Shown here piece after piece: positions 41,336-50,455 of a DNA stretch of 64,000 nucleotides (the first letter of the stretch is position 1; the number at the start of each line of letters is the position of its first letter). Position numbers and translations under genes: made by a program. Where the stretch lies: contig JAHPZI010000006.1 in the NCBI GenBank assembly GCA_019058295.1, forward strand, positions 79,916-143,915. Reading direction: 5' to 3'. A model generated the notes under the pieces. It searched no databases and was not told where the DNA came from. It was given only the letters and a program-made list of their open reading frames with translations. Source of the stretch: Promethearchaeota archaeon (lineage in GTDB: Archaea > Asgardarchaeota > Lokiarchaeia > Sigyniarchaeales > SOKP01).

Positions 41336-42013
41336 TTAAGTGTTAATTTCGATTTTTTCTGCAAATTTCTCGTTAAGAACTATTTCTGCGTTTTTAGAAG
41401 GCATGCACGCAATTTCACCTTTTTTAAATGGCCCATAATTGATAAGATCAATACCCACTAAAGGAGGGGTTTCTTTTAAAAATCTGATTATAACATAATC
41501 GAATTCTTCACCCTTAGATTTGAAAGATTTTTTAAGATCTTCAACTCTAATTTCTTTGAAAGATTCTTCAACTTTACCTATTTCTGTGCTTCCATTTTCC
41601 TTCAATTCAAACGTTTTTTTAATTTCTTCATCTTTAACTCCTTCATAAAGCGCCATTGCTTTTACTTTTTCAAATCCTTTAATATCGCTGACTAAATTTC
41701 GATAAAATAATTTTTCAGCCTCCAAAAGATCATCTAAATTAATTTCTTGTAAGGCTAAGGCAAAATTTAAAATTTTAATTTCCCGCATTTTTAAAAAGTC
41801 GTTAAATAGAAATTCAAAATTTTCTTTATAAGAATCTAATATCTCGGTTTTTATTTTATTATTTTCTAAATCATTTAATTTTGTATTATTAAGAATTTGA
41901 AGATTTTCTTTAAATTCTTTAAACAGCTCTTTAGTTAATTGAGTCAAATCTTTATTCTTAAATTCATTAAGCCAATATTGATATAACTTCTCGTATTCGT
42001 TTTTAATATCCAT
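41336..42013 (-). CDS. GINS complex subunit (Gins15/Gins51-like)
   Basis: Archaeal GINS subunit, part of the replicative helicase assembly with MCM and GAN/Cdc45. It has the A-B domain order of Gins15 (Sld5/Psf1-like): a helical N-terminal part (~1-130) and a C-terminal B domain of ~50 residues, VIIRFLKETPPLVGIDLINY then GPFKKGEIACMPSKNAEIVL. A charged linker (~135-170) joins them. Length 225 is slightly long. The gene is the last of the minus-strand set pcn-priL-priS-gins; the B-domain pattern Y-G-P-F-x2-G-E-I also closes the PriS protein encoded just upstream. No second GINS subunit (Gins23) is in the window. Confidence 0.85.
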   Translation of the reverse strand: MDIKNEYEKLYQYWLNEFKNKDLTQLTKELFKEFKENLQILNNTKLNDLENNKIKTEILDSYKENFEFLFNDFLKMREIKILNFALALQEINLDDLLEAEKLFYRNLVSDIKGFEKVKAMALYEGVKDEEIKKTFELKENGSTEIGKVEESFKEIRVEDLKKSFKSKGEEFDYVIIRFLKETPPLVGIDLINYGPFKKGEIACMPSKNAEIVLNEKFAEKIEINT

Positions 42014-42074
42014 AAATTAAGAAAATTTTTTTATTCTTAAAAAAGAAAAAGTAGAGAAAGAATTTATTATTAAC

Positions 42075-43325
42075 TTAAGCAGTCTTAGCAACCCCCCTAC
42101 AAAGCAAAAATACAGCAATATGATGTGGAACCTCGATTATCTCTCCTTGAGAGAAAGGCCCATAAGTTTGACCTTTTATTTTTGTAGCAGGTACCTTAGG
42201 CTCTAAAATTTCGATTTTTTGCATAATATCACTCTGGAATACTATTGGATCCAGATTTTTATTACTTTCATCGAGGGGATTAAAAGTATCTAGTTCTTTA
42301 ATTGATAATTCTTGAACTTTAAATCCTGTTTTCCCATGTAAAGACCCTGGATATCGAATAAGTCTATGGATGTCAATTGATACAGGGTCATCAATTCTGA
42401 TTCCAATTTCCTTGATTATTCCATATAAAAAGGTCTCCCATTTTTTTGGACCGAATCCCTCTATATTCCATAATATTTCCAGAAAATTTTGCTTATTATT
42501 CAGAATAAATTCTATAGTGTCATTACTCAATCCAAATTGCTTACCCTTAAAGAGTTTAATTATTATATCATTAGAATAATTTTTTAAGACTTCTTCAATT
42601 TTTAAAATAATTTTTTTAGACCAGCCGATATTATCTCTTAACAAACTTAAATTCAAGCTTAAATTTTTAAGACCCAAAATTTCAAGAGAAATATTACTTC
42701 CAGTAATATAATCGACAATTTCTCTTCTGTCTCCACTAGATAATCCTCTCATTTTTTTATTTTCGACCTTTAAGTGATACCCACGATGCCCTGAAAAAGC
42801 AATTTTCAAATCTTTTTCATCAATCCCAAAATCTGGAAAGAGAAAATCGTAAATTAAACTAATTATATCTCTTTTAGCAATATCTAAACAAATATCACAA
42901 ATCCAATTTAAATTTCTTAGCTTACGTTTACCACATTTAGGACATTTATTCATCATCCCTTTTCCACTTTTTCCACACTCAACACAATACCAATAGTCGT
43001 GATTAGTTTTACAGGGGGTTTCAAAATGGTCTACATCAATATCAATAACTAAATCACAGCCTTGATATTGCTTATTATTCATATTTAAATTATCTGGTTG
43101 AAGATATAGTGTTCCACTTGAATATACATGTCTTGATCCATTATCGGCTAAATATTTTTTTAGAAGTTCAACATTTTTAAATGCCATATGCCTAATCATA
43201 ATTTGTTTATCCCACGGAATAAATCCGAATTCCCGATGTTCTAGCAAATCAACAATAGGGATTTTAGACTTATTTTCGCGATAGTACGCTTGAAATAGCT
43301 TTTTTAATAGTTTATTTTCGCTCAT
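42075..43325 (-). CDS. priS: DNA primase small (catalytic) subunit PriS with GINS-like C-terminal domain
   Basis: Makes RNA/DNA primers. The catalytic motif DLVIDIDVDHFETP (residues ~90-103) holds the metal Asp pair, IAFSGHRGYHLKVENK is the nucleotide-binding motif, and RDNIGWSKK and DPVSIDIHRLIRYPGSLHGK hold the third Asp and the RxPxSLHGK signature. Between the first two motifs lie three CxxC pairs (CVECG, CPKCG, CDIC) in a zinc insert larger than the usual single knuckle. Length 416 exceeds the typical ~350: the last ~45 residues, KIKGQTYGPFSQGEIIEVPH and onward, mirror the GINS B domain encoded next door. Its ATG overlaps the end of priL by 14 bp, so the two subunits are translationally coupled. 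Confidence 0.95.
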   Translation of the reverse strand: MSENKLLKKLFQAYYRENKSKIPIVDLLEHREFGFIPWDKQIMIRHMAFKNVELLKKYLADNGSRHVYSSGTLYLQPDNLNMNNKQYQGCDLVIDIDVDHFETPCKTNHDYWYCVECGKSGKGMMNKCPKCGKRKLRNLNWICDICLDIAKRDIISLIYDFLFPDFGIDEKDLKIAFSGHRGYHLKVENKKMRGLSSGDRREIVDYITGSNISLEILGLKNLSLNLSLLRDNIGWSKKIILKIEEVLKNYSNDIIIKLFKGKQFGLSNDTIEFILNNKQNFLEILWNIEGFGPKKWETFLYGIIKEIGIRIDDPVSIDIHRLIRYPGSLHGKTGFKVQELSIKELDTFNPLDESNKNLDPIVFQSDIMQKIEILEPKVPATKIKGQTYGPFSQGEIIEVPHHIAVFLLCRGVAKTA

Positions 43326-44499
43326 TATTATTTTTTAAATTATTATTAGGATGGTTTTCTTTTCTGGAAGCTCGAAATTGTTTTAATTGTACATAAAATA
43401 GGGGGTGTTTTATCTTTTTTTGAGCATCCTGTTTTTTTGAATAATACCCCTCTAAACAAATTTTATCCTTATACTTAGCTGCCATGCATAAATTTAACGA
43501 TTTTAGAGTAGTACATTTATGAGGTGTGTAGCCTTTTTTTTTAGCAAAATTTACTTGATAGGCAGTCTTATCTCTAGCAAAATCTGGCATAGTTGAAAAT
43601 ATGTCAATAATTTTATCTACTGGGTAGTTGAGAGCGTGTAAAAAAAACACTAAAAATAACCTCTCTATATGAATCAGATTTTGACCTTCTTGAGATTTCG
43701 AGAGTATTTCATTTATACATGGAGGAAAAGTATTTGAAATATCAGCCCCTTCTTTAAAACTAATATCAAAAGAATATTCAAAAACTTCCTTTTTTAGTTC
43801 CCATTGGCTTAAAATATTTTCATATAATTCTTTAAATTCTTGTAAATTTAATAATTCCTTTTTAAGAGATTCTAAAGAAGCTTTATCTTCTTTTACTTCA
43901 AATTTATTACGAATGTACTCTTGTATAAGGCGAATTAAACTTCGTTTTTGAATAAACACATATCCATTGGAGAGAGCATTATTCACAAGTTTACGATACT
44001 CATCATGCAAATTAGATATTAACTTTAAATAATCTGTATAATAAATTCGAAAACTAGTTTTAAGTAGTTCTCTCTGGTCTTTTAAAATATTTACCCCATA
44101 TTCCATTGGATCACTATAAAGAATATCTAATTTTAAATCTTCACAAATAGAATAAATGTTGTAGTCATTTTCTTTAATTAGATCGTTATAATTTATTTTC
44201 GAATATAAGTTAGCGATTTTATTTGTAATTATTTTGTTATCCAGAACAACCATTAAGATTTTTAACAATAAATACAGATATACATTTACCTTATCAAGTT
44301 TATAATATGAGACATTTTCTAAATTATCAAAAGCGGCTTTAAAAATTTCAAACAATCTTTCTTGTATTTCTTCACTAAAAGTTTCTGAAAAAATAGTTGA
44401 AATAAATTCTGAAGGTGGTTTAGAAGCGATGTCAGAAAAAAATTCTTTTAACGATGGAAGCCAAGGATAACGGTAAATCAATTCAATTGGAACGGTCAA
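43312..44499 (-). CDS. priL: DNA primase large subunit PriL
   Basis: Fe-S-containing regulatory subunit that binds PriS and controls initiation and product length. Family landmarks are in the C-terminal half: FPPCINEILSKSQEGQNLIH (first Cys ligand), YQVNFAKKKGYTPHKCTTLKSLNLC (split here as CTTLKSLNLC, second and third Cys), and ICLEGYYSKKQ (fourth Cys), followed by HPLFYVQLKQF. The N-terminal ~230 residues are helical and variable, as usual. Length 395 is normal. It overlaps priS by 14 bp and starts 132 bp after the stop of pcn, on the same strand. Confidence 0.93.
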   Translation of the reverse strand: MTVPIELIYRYPWLPSLKEFFSDIASKPPSEFISTIFSETFSEEIQERLFEIFKAAFDNLENVSYYKLDKVNVYLYLLLKILMVVLDNKIITNKIANLYSKINYNDLIKENDYNIYSICEDLKLDILYSDPMEYGVNILKDQRELLKTSFRIYYTDYLKLISNLHDEYRKLVNNALSNGYVFIQKRSLIRLIQEYIRNKFEVKEDKASLESLKKELLNLQEFKELYENILSQWELKKEVFEYSFDISFKEGADISNTFPPCINEILSKSQEGQNLIHIERLFLVFFLHALNYPVDKIIDIFSTMPDFARDKTAYQVNFAKKKGYTPHKCTTLKSLNLCMAAKYKDKICLEGYYSKKQDAQKKIKHPLFYVQLKQFRASRKENHPNNNLKNNNERK

Positions 44500-44631
44500 G
44501 GCGTTAAATTCTCCTTTTTCAAAATTATTAATTCTCTATATAAAATGATCATTTGAAGTTTTAATAAACAAGGAGCACATTGATTTATTAATAATTATAT
44601 TTGAAAAGAGATAAGAAGTTAAAATAATTGA

Positions 44632-45435
44632 TTAAAATTCATCCATGTCCTCATCTTCATCGAAATCAGCCTCTTCCACCCTTGGGGCAAGAAAATAGAA
44701 TAATTCACCACCTTCAAGGAGATTAAACATCATTTTTAAGGGATGGTCCGTTTTGAGTGAGATCTCTAACTTTTCTGTAATTGAAGAAATTTTTAAGATT
44801 GCTTTTAAAAAAGTTAGAGAGTATGCGCCACTACTAGTGCCAGAAATATCTGTTTCAATCAATTCATCTAGTTCAAGCTCATAATTCATCTCTCCAATTT
44901 GTCCGGTAGAACTAAAAACTAAACCCTGGTCTTCTATGGACTTCATATTTAAAATTTCGGAATAAATCTCAGCATCTTTGATCGCCTCAACTAAGAAATC
45001 CGGATCTATTACCCATTTTGAAGAATATTCAATATTTAGTAAATTTTCCATGGGAATTTCTTCAATATCGATGTCCAGTAAAGCTAAACTAAAGGTTCTA
45101 GTGCGAGAAGTTCCCTCTCTCTGCATTTTAATTTTAATTTTTTGATCCTTCTCATTAAAATCAATTTCCACAGCATCATTAGCAGCACATCGTTTCAAAA
45201 TCTTATCTAGATCATCTAGATTTAATCCTACTTTAGATTCTTTACTGCATTTATAATCATCAAAATTATCTTTCTTGATAGAAAGTTTTAACAAACAAAT
45301 TCGACTTGGGTCCATTGCTGAGATTGTGAACTCTTTTGGAGTTACTCTAAACTCAGTTTCATCAATAATACTAGCAAGAGTTTCTACTATGCCTTTTAAA
45401 ATCCGACTATTTTCTAGTTTTAACGTAAAACTCAT
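44632..45435 (-). CDS. pcn: DNA sliding clamp PCNA
   Basis: Ring-shaped processivity factor for polymerases, ligase and FEN1. The 267 residues fit the two-domain PCNA subunit: VTPKEFTISAMDPSRICLLK (family: ...GlxxxAmDxSrVaLv), the interdomain linker around LLDIDIEEIPMENLLN, and YSLTFLKAILKISSIT (family: YSLDYLxdivKa). The C-terminus YFLAPRVEEADFDEDEDMDE ends in a long acidic run after the PIP-pocket strand LAPRVE (usual: LAPKIEE). It is the first gene of the minus-strand replication set that goes on with priL, priS and gins. Only one PCNA is present here, so a homotrimer is likely, but other copies may lie elsewhere. Confidence 0.96.
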   Translation of the reverse strand: MSFTLKLENSRILKGIVETLASIIDETEFRVTPKEFTISAMDPSRICLLKLSIKKDNFDDYKCSKESKVGLNLDDLDKILKRCAANDAVEIDFNEKDQKIKIKMQREGTSRTRTFSLALLDIDIEEIPMENLLNIEYSSKWVIDPDFLVEAIKDAEIYSEILNMKSIEDQGLVFSSTGQIGEMNYELELDELIETDISGTSSGAYSLTFLKAILKISSITEKLEISLKTDHPLKMMFNLLEGGELFYFLAPRVEEADFDEDEDMDEF

Positions 45436-45695
45436 ATCTCATTAACTCTTTTATTTATAACTTATTGCGTTAGCTTTCACAATATATTAATATTGGTTTA
45501 TTGCCTTTCTTTATTAAATTTAATATTAGTGTTTTAATAATAACTAATTTTACTTCTCGATTAAATTATTTATAGTTATTTAAAAATTCTATAATATGAA
45601 TATATAAAAATAAAAAAATTACTTAATGAATTAATTATTTATATTTGCCTAAAACTTTCAAAATTATAAGTTATGTTTTAAGGATGGTGGTTTAA

Positions 45696-46025
45696 GTGGA
45701 AAAGCTATATGCGAAACAGAGGATAATAAGGGATGTGAAAAATGAAGATGAGCGAATTCAAATTACTGGTTATGTAAAAAATTTAGTTGAAAATGACCAT
45801 ATTATATTAGAAGACAAATCTGGCAATATTAAAGTAAGTATTAAAAACATTGATTTTAATTTTAAAGAAAAAAATTTAATCAACATTATGGGGAGTTTAA
45901 TGATAAAAACTGATGGTGAAAAAATCATAGATGCTGATATTGTACAGGATATGAACAATTTAAATTTCGAATATTACTGCAAATTATATGAGTTAAAAAA
46001 AGAATTGGATGAAAAGGAAAAATAA
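45696..46025 (+). CDS. OB-fold protein, RPA/ssDNA-binding-like
   Basis: A 109-residue protein starting at GTG (45696), with an AGGATGGTGG stretch 8-17 bp before it. Strand order IQITGYVKNLVENDHIILED / GNIKVSIKNI / LINIMGSLMIKTDGEKIIDA fits a single OB fold like that of RPA32-type or aspartyl-tRNA-synthetase anticodon-binding domains. A helical tail (YYCKLYELKKELDEKEK) follows, as in RPA32-like subunits. Binding to single-stranded DNA or RNA is likely but not shown. It diverges from the replication set (pcn starts 260 bp away) and is convergent with eS27. A role in replication fits the context only loosely. Confidence 0.7.
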   Translation: MEKLYAKQRIIRDVKNEDERIQITGYVKNLVENDHIILEDKSGNIKVSIKNIDFNFKEKNLINIMGSLMIKTDGEKIIDADIVQDMNNLNFEYYCKLYELKKELDEKEK

Positions 46026-46081
46026 TTGATTACTACTCAGATTTACATTAAAAAAATTAGATATAAGTTAAAAATATTGCC

Positions 46082-46288
46082 TTAAGAAAGAACTTCTAAA
46101 ATTTTTGTAAGAATACGAGCCTTCCCGCCTGTTGATTGAAGTAGTATTTTCCCGCATACCAAACATTCGACATCAGTGGCAGAACACCCAAAAATTATTT
46201 GTTGATTTCCACAATTTAAGCATTTTACGCGCAAGAAACGACTTTTAGGTTGGGGGATCAATTCTTTTGATTTTTTATTTCTACCCAT
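46082..46288 (-). CDS. rps27e: Ribosomal protein eS27
   Basis: Small-subunit zinc-ribbon protein. [20 protein letters not shown] and [20 protein letters not shown] hold the CxxC...CxxC zinc site and match the family signature (VxCpdCxnxqivFshAsT ... CxxCgxxLaxPTGGkA). Length 68 is normal. It starts 21 bp after the stop of eL44, in the order eL44-eS27 found in most archaea, whereas aIF2-alpha and nop10, often next in line, are elsewhere (40288-41329). Confidence 0.95.
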   Translation of the reverse strand: MGRNKKSKELIPQPKSRFLRVKCLNCGNQQIIFGCSATDVECLVCGKILLQSTGGKARILTKILEVLS

Positions 46289-46309
46289 TGTTAGTATCCT
46301 AATTTTTAA

Positions 46310-46591
46310 TTAAACTTCTTGCAATTCAAATTTTTTTACGCGATAGGCCTTTGAATAGTACTTTTTACCACATTCAGAACATTCAAGTAAAGGAGTTGTT
46401 TTTTTATTTATTTTTGCGTTTTTATGAAAAATTTCTTTTGGAAAAGAACCATAACCTTTTTTCTTTTTTTCAAATCTTCTTTTTCCTTGAGCTTGGGTGT
46501 TTTCTTTTCCTTTTTTATAAATTGAGACGTTATGCTTGGTATGCGTTCTGCATTGCGGACAATATCTGTTTAATGTTCTAGGATATTTCAA
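46310..46591 (-). CDS. rpl44e: Ribosomal protein eL44
   Basis: Large-subunit protein near the E site. Recognised by the N-terminal zinc pair NRYCPQCRTHTKHNVSIYKK, the central GYGSFPKEIFHKNAKINKKT (family: GYGGxxKPvxxkxaKtTkK) and the second zinc pair ECSECGKKYYSKAYRVKKFE. Length 93 is normal. It is the first gene of an eL44-eS27 pair; both are strongly basic and zinc-binding. Confidence 0.96.
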   Translation of the reverse strand: MKYPRTLNRYCPQCRTHTKHNVSIYKKGKENTQAQGKRRFEKKKKGYGSFPKEIFHKNAKINKKTTPLLECSECGKKYYSKAYRVKKFELQEV

Positions 46592-46773
46592 TTTTCAAAA
46601 ACCTAAATTAAAATAATGATATAATTAATTATTAATAAATTTTAAATTTTATTAGTTCCGCTAAATTTTAGCTCATTTAAAACTCTTTACTTATTGAACG
46701 GATATAACCTAAATAGCAAATAATTTAAGCAACTTTTACATAAAAATAATAATAACCTTTGGAAAAGAATAAA

Positions 46774-47691
46774 ATGTTTAAAGAGAAATTTGGCGAAGGT
46801 ATAATAAGTGCTAAGCAATTTAATAGAGAAGATATTGAATATATCTTGAAAAAGGGTAAAGAAATGATTTCTTCCACAAATTCTAATCTTCTCAAAGGTA
46901 AAATACTTGCAACATTATTTTTTGAACCTTCTACCCGAACTCGACTCAGCTTTGAATCCGCGATGTATAGATTGGGAGGAAATGTTATTGGTTTTCAATC
47001 AGGAGAAGTATCTTCAATTAAAAAAGGAGAAAGCCTTGCTGATACGATAAGAACTGTGGAAAATTATTGTGATTGTATAGTTATAAGACACTCTATGGAG
47101 GGGGCTGCTAAACTGGCTTCTCGATTTTCAAAAGTTCCAATCATTAACGCAGGGTCAGGTAGCGGTGAACATCCTACTCAAGCATTATTGGATTTATTGA
47201 CAATCAAAGAAGAATGTGGTAAATTAGATGGATTAAACATAGGAATCATGGGAGACCTAAAGTATGGTCGAACTGTACATAGTTTAGCTGTATTATTTTC
47301 AAATTTTGATGCAAACCTTTATTTTATAAGTCCAAAAGAATTAACAATTAGGACTCAAGAAAAAGAGTTTTTAATTCAGCGGCAGCTCAAATTTAAAGAA
47401 GTACTTCAATATAGGAGTCTATTAAATCTACTTGATGTTCTTTATATGACAAGAATTCAAAGAGAAAGATTTGTTGATGAGGAAGAATATGAAAAAGTGA
47501 AAAATGTCTATATTTTTAAAGAAGAAGATCTCATAAACACGAAGGACACATTTATCCTTATGCACCCTCTTCCAAGAATAACAGAAATCTCTCCAGATGT
47601 AGATAGTTCGACAAAGGCAATATATTTCAAACAAACATCTTATGGATTAATGATGAGAAAGGCAATTCTAGCGGAATTATTAGCCGATTGA
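46774..47691 (+). CDS. pyrB: Aspartate carbamoyltransferase catalytic chain
   Basis: Joins carbamoyl phosphate and aspartate in pyrimidine synthesis. FFEPSTRTRLSFESAMYRLG is the carbamoyl-phosphate-binding STRTR motif, followed by GSGSGEHPTQALLDLLTI (HPTQ) and MTRIQRERF, which contacts aspartate, and ILMHPLPR near the end. Length is 305 from the ATG at 46774, chosen over an in-frame TTG at 46759 because it gives the usual N-terminus FKEKFGEGIISAKQFNREDI. The regulatory chain PyrI, generally adjacent in archaea, is not here; the gene stands alone and ends 1 bp before the convergent NrdD-like gene. Confidence 0.96.
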   Translation: MFKEKFGEGIISAKQFNREDIEYILKKGKEMISSTNSNLLKGKILATLFFEPSTRTRLSFESAMYRLGGNVIGFQSGEVSSIKKGESLADTIRTVENYCDCIVIRHSMEGAAKLASRFSKVPIINAGSGSGEHPTQALLDLLTIKEECGKLDGLNIGIMGDLKYGRTVHSLAVLFSNFDANLYFISPKELTIRTQEKEFLIQRQLKFKEVLQYRSLLNLLDVLYMTRIQRERFVDEEEYEKVKNVYIFKEEDLINTKDTFILMHPLPRITEISPDVDSSTKAIYFKQTSYGLMMRKAILAELLAD

Positions 47692-47692
47692 A

Positions 47693-49696
47693 TCAATCGG
47701 TTATTGAAAATGCTTTTAATTTAGATTCCATTAAAATTTTTAAACTTTCTTTCTTTGAAATATTATTAGAACTAAATGTGTTATTGAATTTCGTTCCACC
47801 TTCAATTACTGTCTCAAATTTTTTGAAAATGGAAATCTTTTCTTGTAGAGATAATTTGGAGTTTTTTCTTATTATTCTTGGGGAATAATAATAGTTCTTT
47901 TTATTAAATTTCTTAATCTTATTATTTATAGATAGCGCAATATATCTATCACGATGAGGCTGACTCAAAACAAAAGATTCATTTTCGTTTTCATTTTTTT
48001 CATTGATTAGATCTTTTAAAAGGGATAAAATTTTAAGGGCAAAAGATTGACTTGCGACTACTCTATCGAGCTCTAAACCACAATGGTTAATAATAGATTC
48101 ATTCAATCCAATAAAACTTATTGATTTTAACGAATATTTACTCCAATTTCTTAAATCTTCTCCAAAAAAATCTGATACTAACGTTTCCCAATTTTTTAAA
48201 GAATTTAATTTCCTATTAATTAAAGATTCTTTATAGCTAAAAAATTCAAAAACTGAATTCAATTTATTTTGTAATAAATCACAAAAAACATCATCATTCT
48301 GATTTGCTTCTGATGATATTGAGTTTAAATTAATCAAAATTTTGTCTAAAATAATTCTAGCCCTTAAAAATTTATTTTCATCAGAATTCATAATTTTAAT
48401 AATGTTTGAATTTAACAAATGTGATTTATTATCATAAAAGATAAAATTTTTTCCTAAATTTGATAAATTAAAGTCGTTTAAAACAAAGCTTTCTATTTCT
48501 TGAAAATCAAATTTTGAATAATCAAAAAGGATTAAAGGATTGATGTAATTTTGATTATGATTTATTCCGTTGTTAAGTTTTTCTAAAAATAATTTATCAT
48601 TTTGAAATTGAAATCTTTTTTTTCCATTTAAATGGTTATTATCATCATAACAAAATTCTAAAGATAAATGGCTTCGACTATCGTTAATTTCTTTGTTATA
48701 TCTTGAAATTTGAGAAATTAAGATTTTATGAAAATGTGAGTTTTTATCCTTACTAAGAAAATTAAAAAGCGAAAGGAATTTATTGTTGAAATCACCTAAT
48801 ACGAGGTCTTCAGAAAAATACGGTTTTATTTGATAAATTAAATCTATTAAACTTAATAGAAGATTAAGTAAATCTTTCGAATTATCAACATTTTTAGATA
48901 AATTTGAATATCTTTTGAACATTATATCCAATAACGTCTCTGTATTCACATAGATACTTATTGGTCTTAAACTCCAATAGTTTAGATGGCATAAAGCTAT
49001 TTCTCCTGATAAATAAAGATCAGCCAAGTGTTTAGGTAACAGATTTAGTAATAAAAATTGCTCAGAAACTTCTGAACCTAATATCTGGATAAAATTTTCT
49101 GGTAAGATTTCATTATTTTTAAATAATTTAAGGGCTTCATAAGGGGGCGTGCCTAAGCGTGTTAACTTATGTCTCACATCTTCTAGACCTTCTTCTAAAA
49201 GTATAGCATTTATAAATTCTCGCATTAAAGGAGATGTTAAATATTTTACATTTATCTTAGAAAGGCGTTCTTTAACTTCACGGGCGATTTTTTTTGCCAA
49301 GTATCTTTCTAATTCACCCTCTTTAATCAAATAATCTTCAATTTTTTTAAAATCAAAAACTTCTTTAGAGTACTTTGAGGTCCTAATCATTGTAATCTTG
49401 TTTTGATTGTCAAGAAACTGTTCCATTGATAAAACTATTTTTAAAATTTTCTTGCCAAGTGATGAAATGAAATAACCATCCTCAGAACTCGATATTAAAC
49501 CAACTTTTTCTAATGCTTTTATATGATAGGAAAAATTAAGAGAATTTTGATTCGTATCTAAAATTTCTTTTTGAAGCTTGGAAAAGGATAATACTAATTC
49601 ACTATTTTTCAACTTTTTCAAGATGTCTATTCTAATCTTTTGGCCTAAGGTTTTTAGCAGTTTCTCTATATCATTTCTATTTTTGTCGGGGCTCAT
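47693..49696 (-). CDS. Winged-helix / ATP-cone / NrdD-like fusion, probable regulator
   Basis: A 667-residue three-part protein. Residues ~5-85 form an ArsR-type winged helix (LGQKIRIDILKKLKNSEL ... NFSYHIKALEKVGLISSSED). Residues ~103-190 form an ATP-cone, the nucleotide sensor of ribonucleotide reductases and NrdR (MIRTSKYSKEVFDFKKIEDY ... TSPLMREFINAILLEEGLED). From ~195 on it resembles the body of anaerobic reductase NrdD: LLPKHLADLYLSGEIALCHL is close to the KxxxExHxxGdiHIHDL entry. The C-terminal glycyl-radical segment (RVCGYL) and the zinc Cys pairs of active NrdD are not visible. This suggests a dead reductase fold reused as a dNTP-sensing DNA-binding regulator. It neighbours pyrB, which also serves nucleotide synthesis. 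Confidence 0.75.
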   Translation of the reverse strand: MSPDKNRNDIEKLLKTLGQKIRIDILKKLKNSELVLSFSKLQKEILDTNQNSLNFSYHIKALEKVGLISSSEDGYFISSLGKKILKIVLSMEQFLDNQNKITMIRTSKYSKEVFDFKKIEDYLIKEGELERYLAKKIAREVKERLSKINVKYLTSPLMREFINAILLEEGLEDVRHKLTRLGTPPYEALKLFKNNEILPENFIQILGSEVSEQFLLLNLLPKHLADLYLSGEIALCHLNYWSLRPISIYVNTETLLDIMFKRYSNLSKNVDNSKDLLNLLLSLIDLIYQIKPYFSEDLVLGDFNNKFLSLFNFLSKDKNSHFHKILISQISRYNKEINDSRSHLSLEFCYDDNNHLNGKKRFQFQNDKLFLEKLNNGINHNQNYINPLILFDYSKFDFQEIESFVLNDFNLSNLGKNFIFYDNKSHLLNSNIIKIMNSDENKFLRARIILDKILINLNSISSEANQNDDVFCDLLQNKLNSVFEFFSYKESLINRKLNSLKNWETLVSDFFGEDLRNWSKYSLKSISFIGLNESIINHCGLELDRVVASQSFALKILSLLKDLINEKNENENESFVLSQPHRDRYIALSINNKIKKFNKKNYYYSPRIIRKNSKLSLQEKISIFKKFETVIEGGTKFNNTFSSNNISKKESLKILMESKLKAFSITD

Positions 49697-49832
49697 CGCA
49701 ATATTATCAGATTTACTTAGATCTTCTTGATAAATAATATGGTTAACAAATATATAAATATAATCGAATTCTGATAATATAGGCGTGATATAAAATCTAA
49801 AAAGAGAAATATTTTAAAATCATTAGAATAGT

Positions 49833-50450
49833 TTACCGTGCAGAGATGGCAATTCTTTCGATTTCATCTTTTCTTTTTACTGCTAGTGATTCTTGTGAGT
49901 TTTTTGACGCATTGATAAGTTCTTGTGCAATACATTCTTCAAAGTTTCTTAAACTCCCGCTACTTCGTGAAGCAATCGCTTGGGTTAAATATTTAATTGC
50001 TAAATCAACTCTTCGTTGAGGGGCAATATCTACTGCTGATGCGTAGGAAATGCCTCCCATCGCAATCCGAGTAGTTTCTTCTCTTGGAGCGGTGTTCACT
50101 ATAGCATCAACTAATACTTGAAGTGGATTTAATTCTGTGATATGTTCGATCAATATGAATGCAGTTTTTATGCCTTTAATTATTTTATTTTTTTTCCCTG
50201 AATTATGAGAGCTTTTATGACCCTTAATTTTTCCAGCTATAAATCCAGGGGATAATAATCTATTGGCAAACCGTTCAACTACGGAAACCTTTGAAGTCTT
50301 CCAGAACCTTTTATGTTCATGTTTTCCGCATGAATGGGGGATAATAATAGGTCTTAAATTAATATAATTAACTATAGTATAATCATTTACCTCTATATCA
50401 TTAAAAGACCAGATATTAAATAATTTTATTTCAGGTTTGCTTTTACTCAT
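49833..50450 (-). CDS. rps7: Ribosomal protein uS7
   Basis: Organises the head of the small subunit and contacts tRNA in the E site. Typical phrases: KVSVVERFANRLLSPGFIAG, NPLQVLVDAIVNTAPREETT, GISYASAVDIAPQRRVDLAI (family: YxxAVdvsPxRRvdxAL) and EECIAQELINASKNSQESLA. Length 205 is normal for archaea. It follows uS12 by 5 bp and is the last gene of the minus-strand operon starting with rpoA1. fusA and tuf, which often come next in archaea, lie elsewhere in this window. Confidence 0.96.
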   Translation of the reverse strand: MSKSKPEIKLFNIWSFNDIEVNDYTIVNYINLRPIIIPHSCGKHEHKRFWKTSKVSVVERFANRLLSPGFIAGKIKGHKSSHNSGKKNKIIKGIKTAFILIEHITELNPLQVLVDAIVNTAPREETTRIAMGGISYASAVDIAPQRRVDLAIKYLTQAIASRSSGSLRNFEECIAQELINASKNSQESLAVKRKDEIERIAISAR

Positions 50451-50455
50451 AGTTT

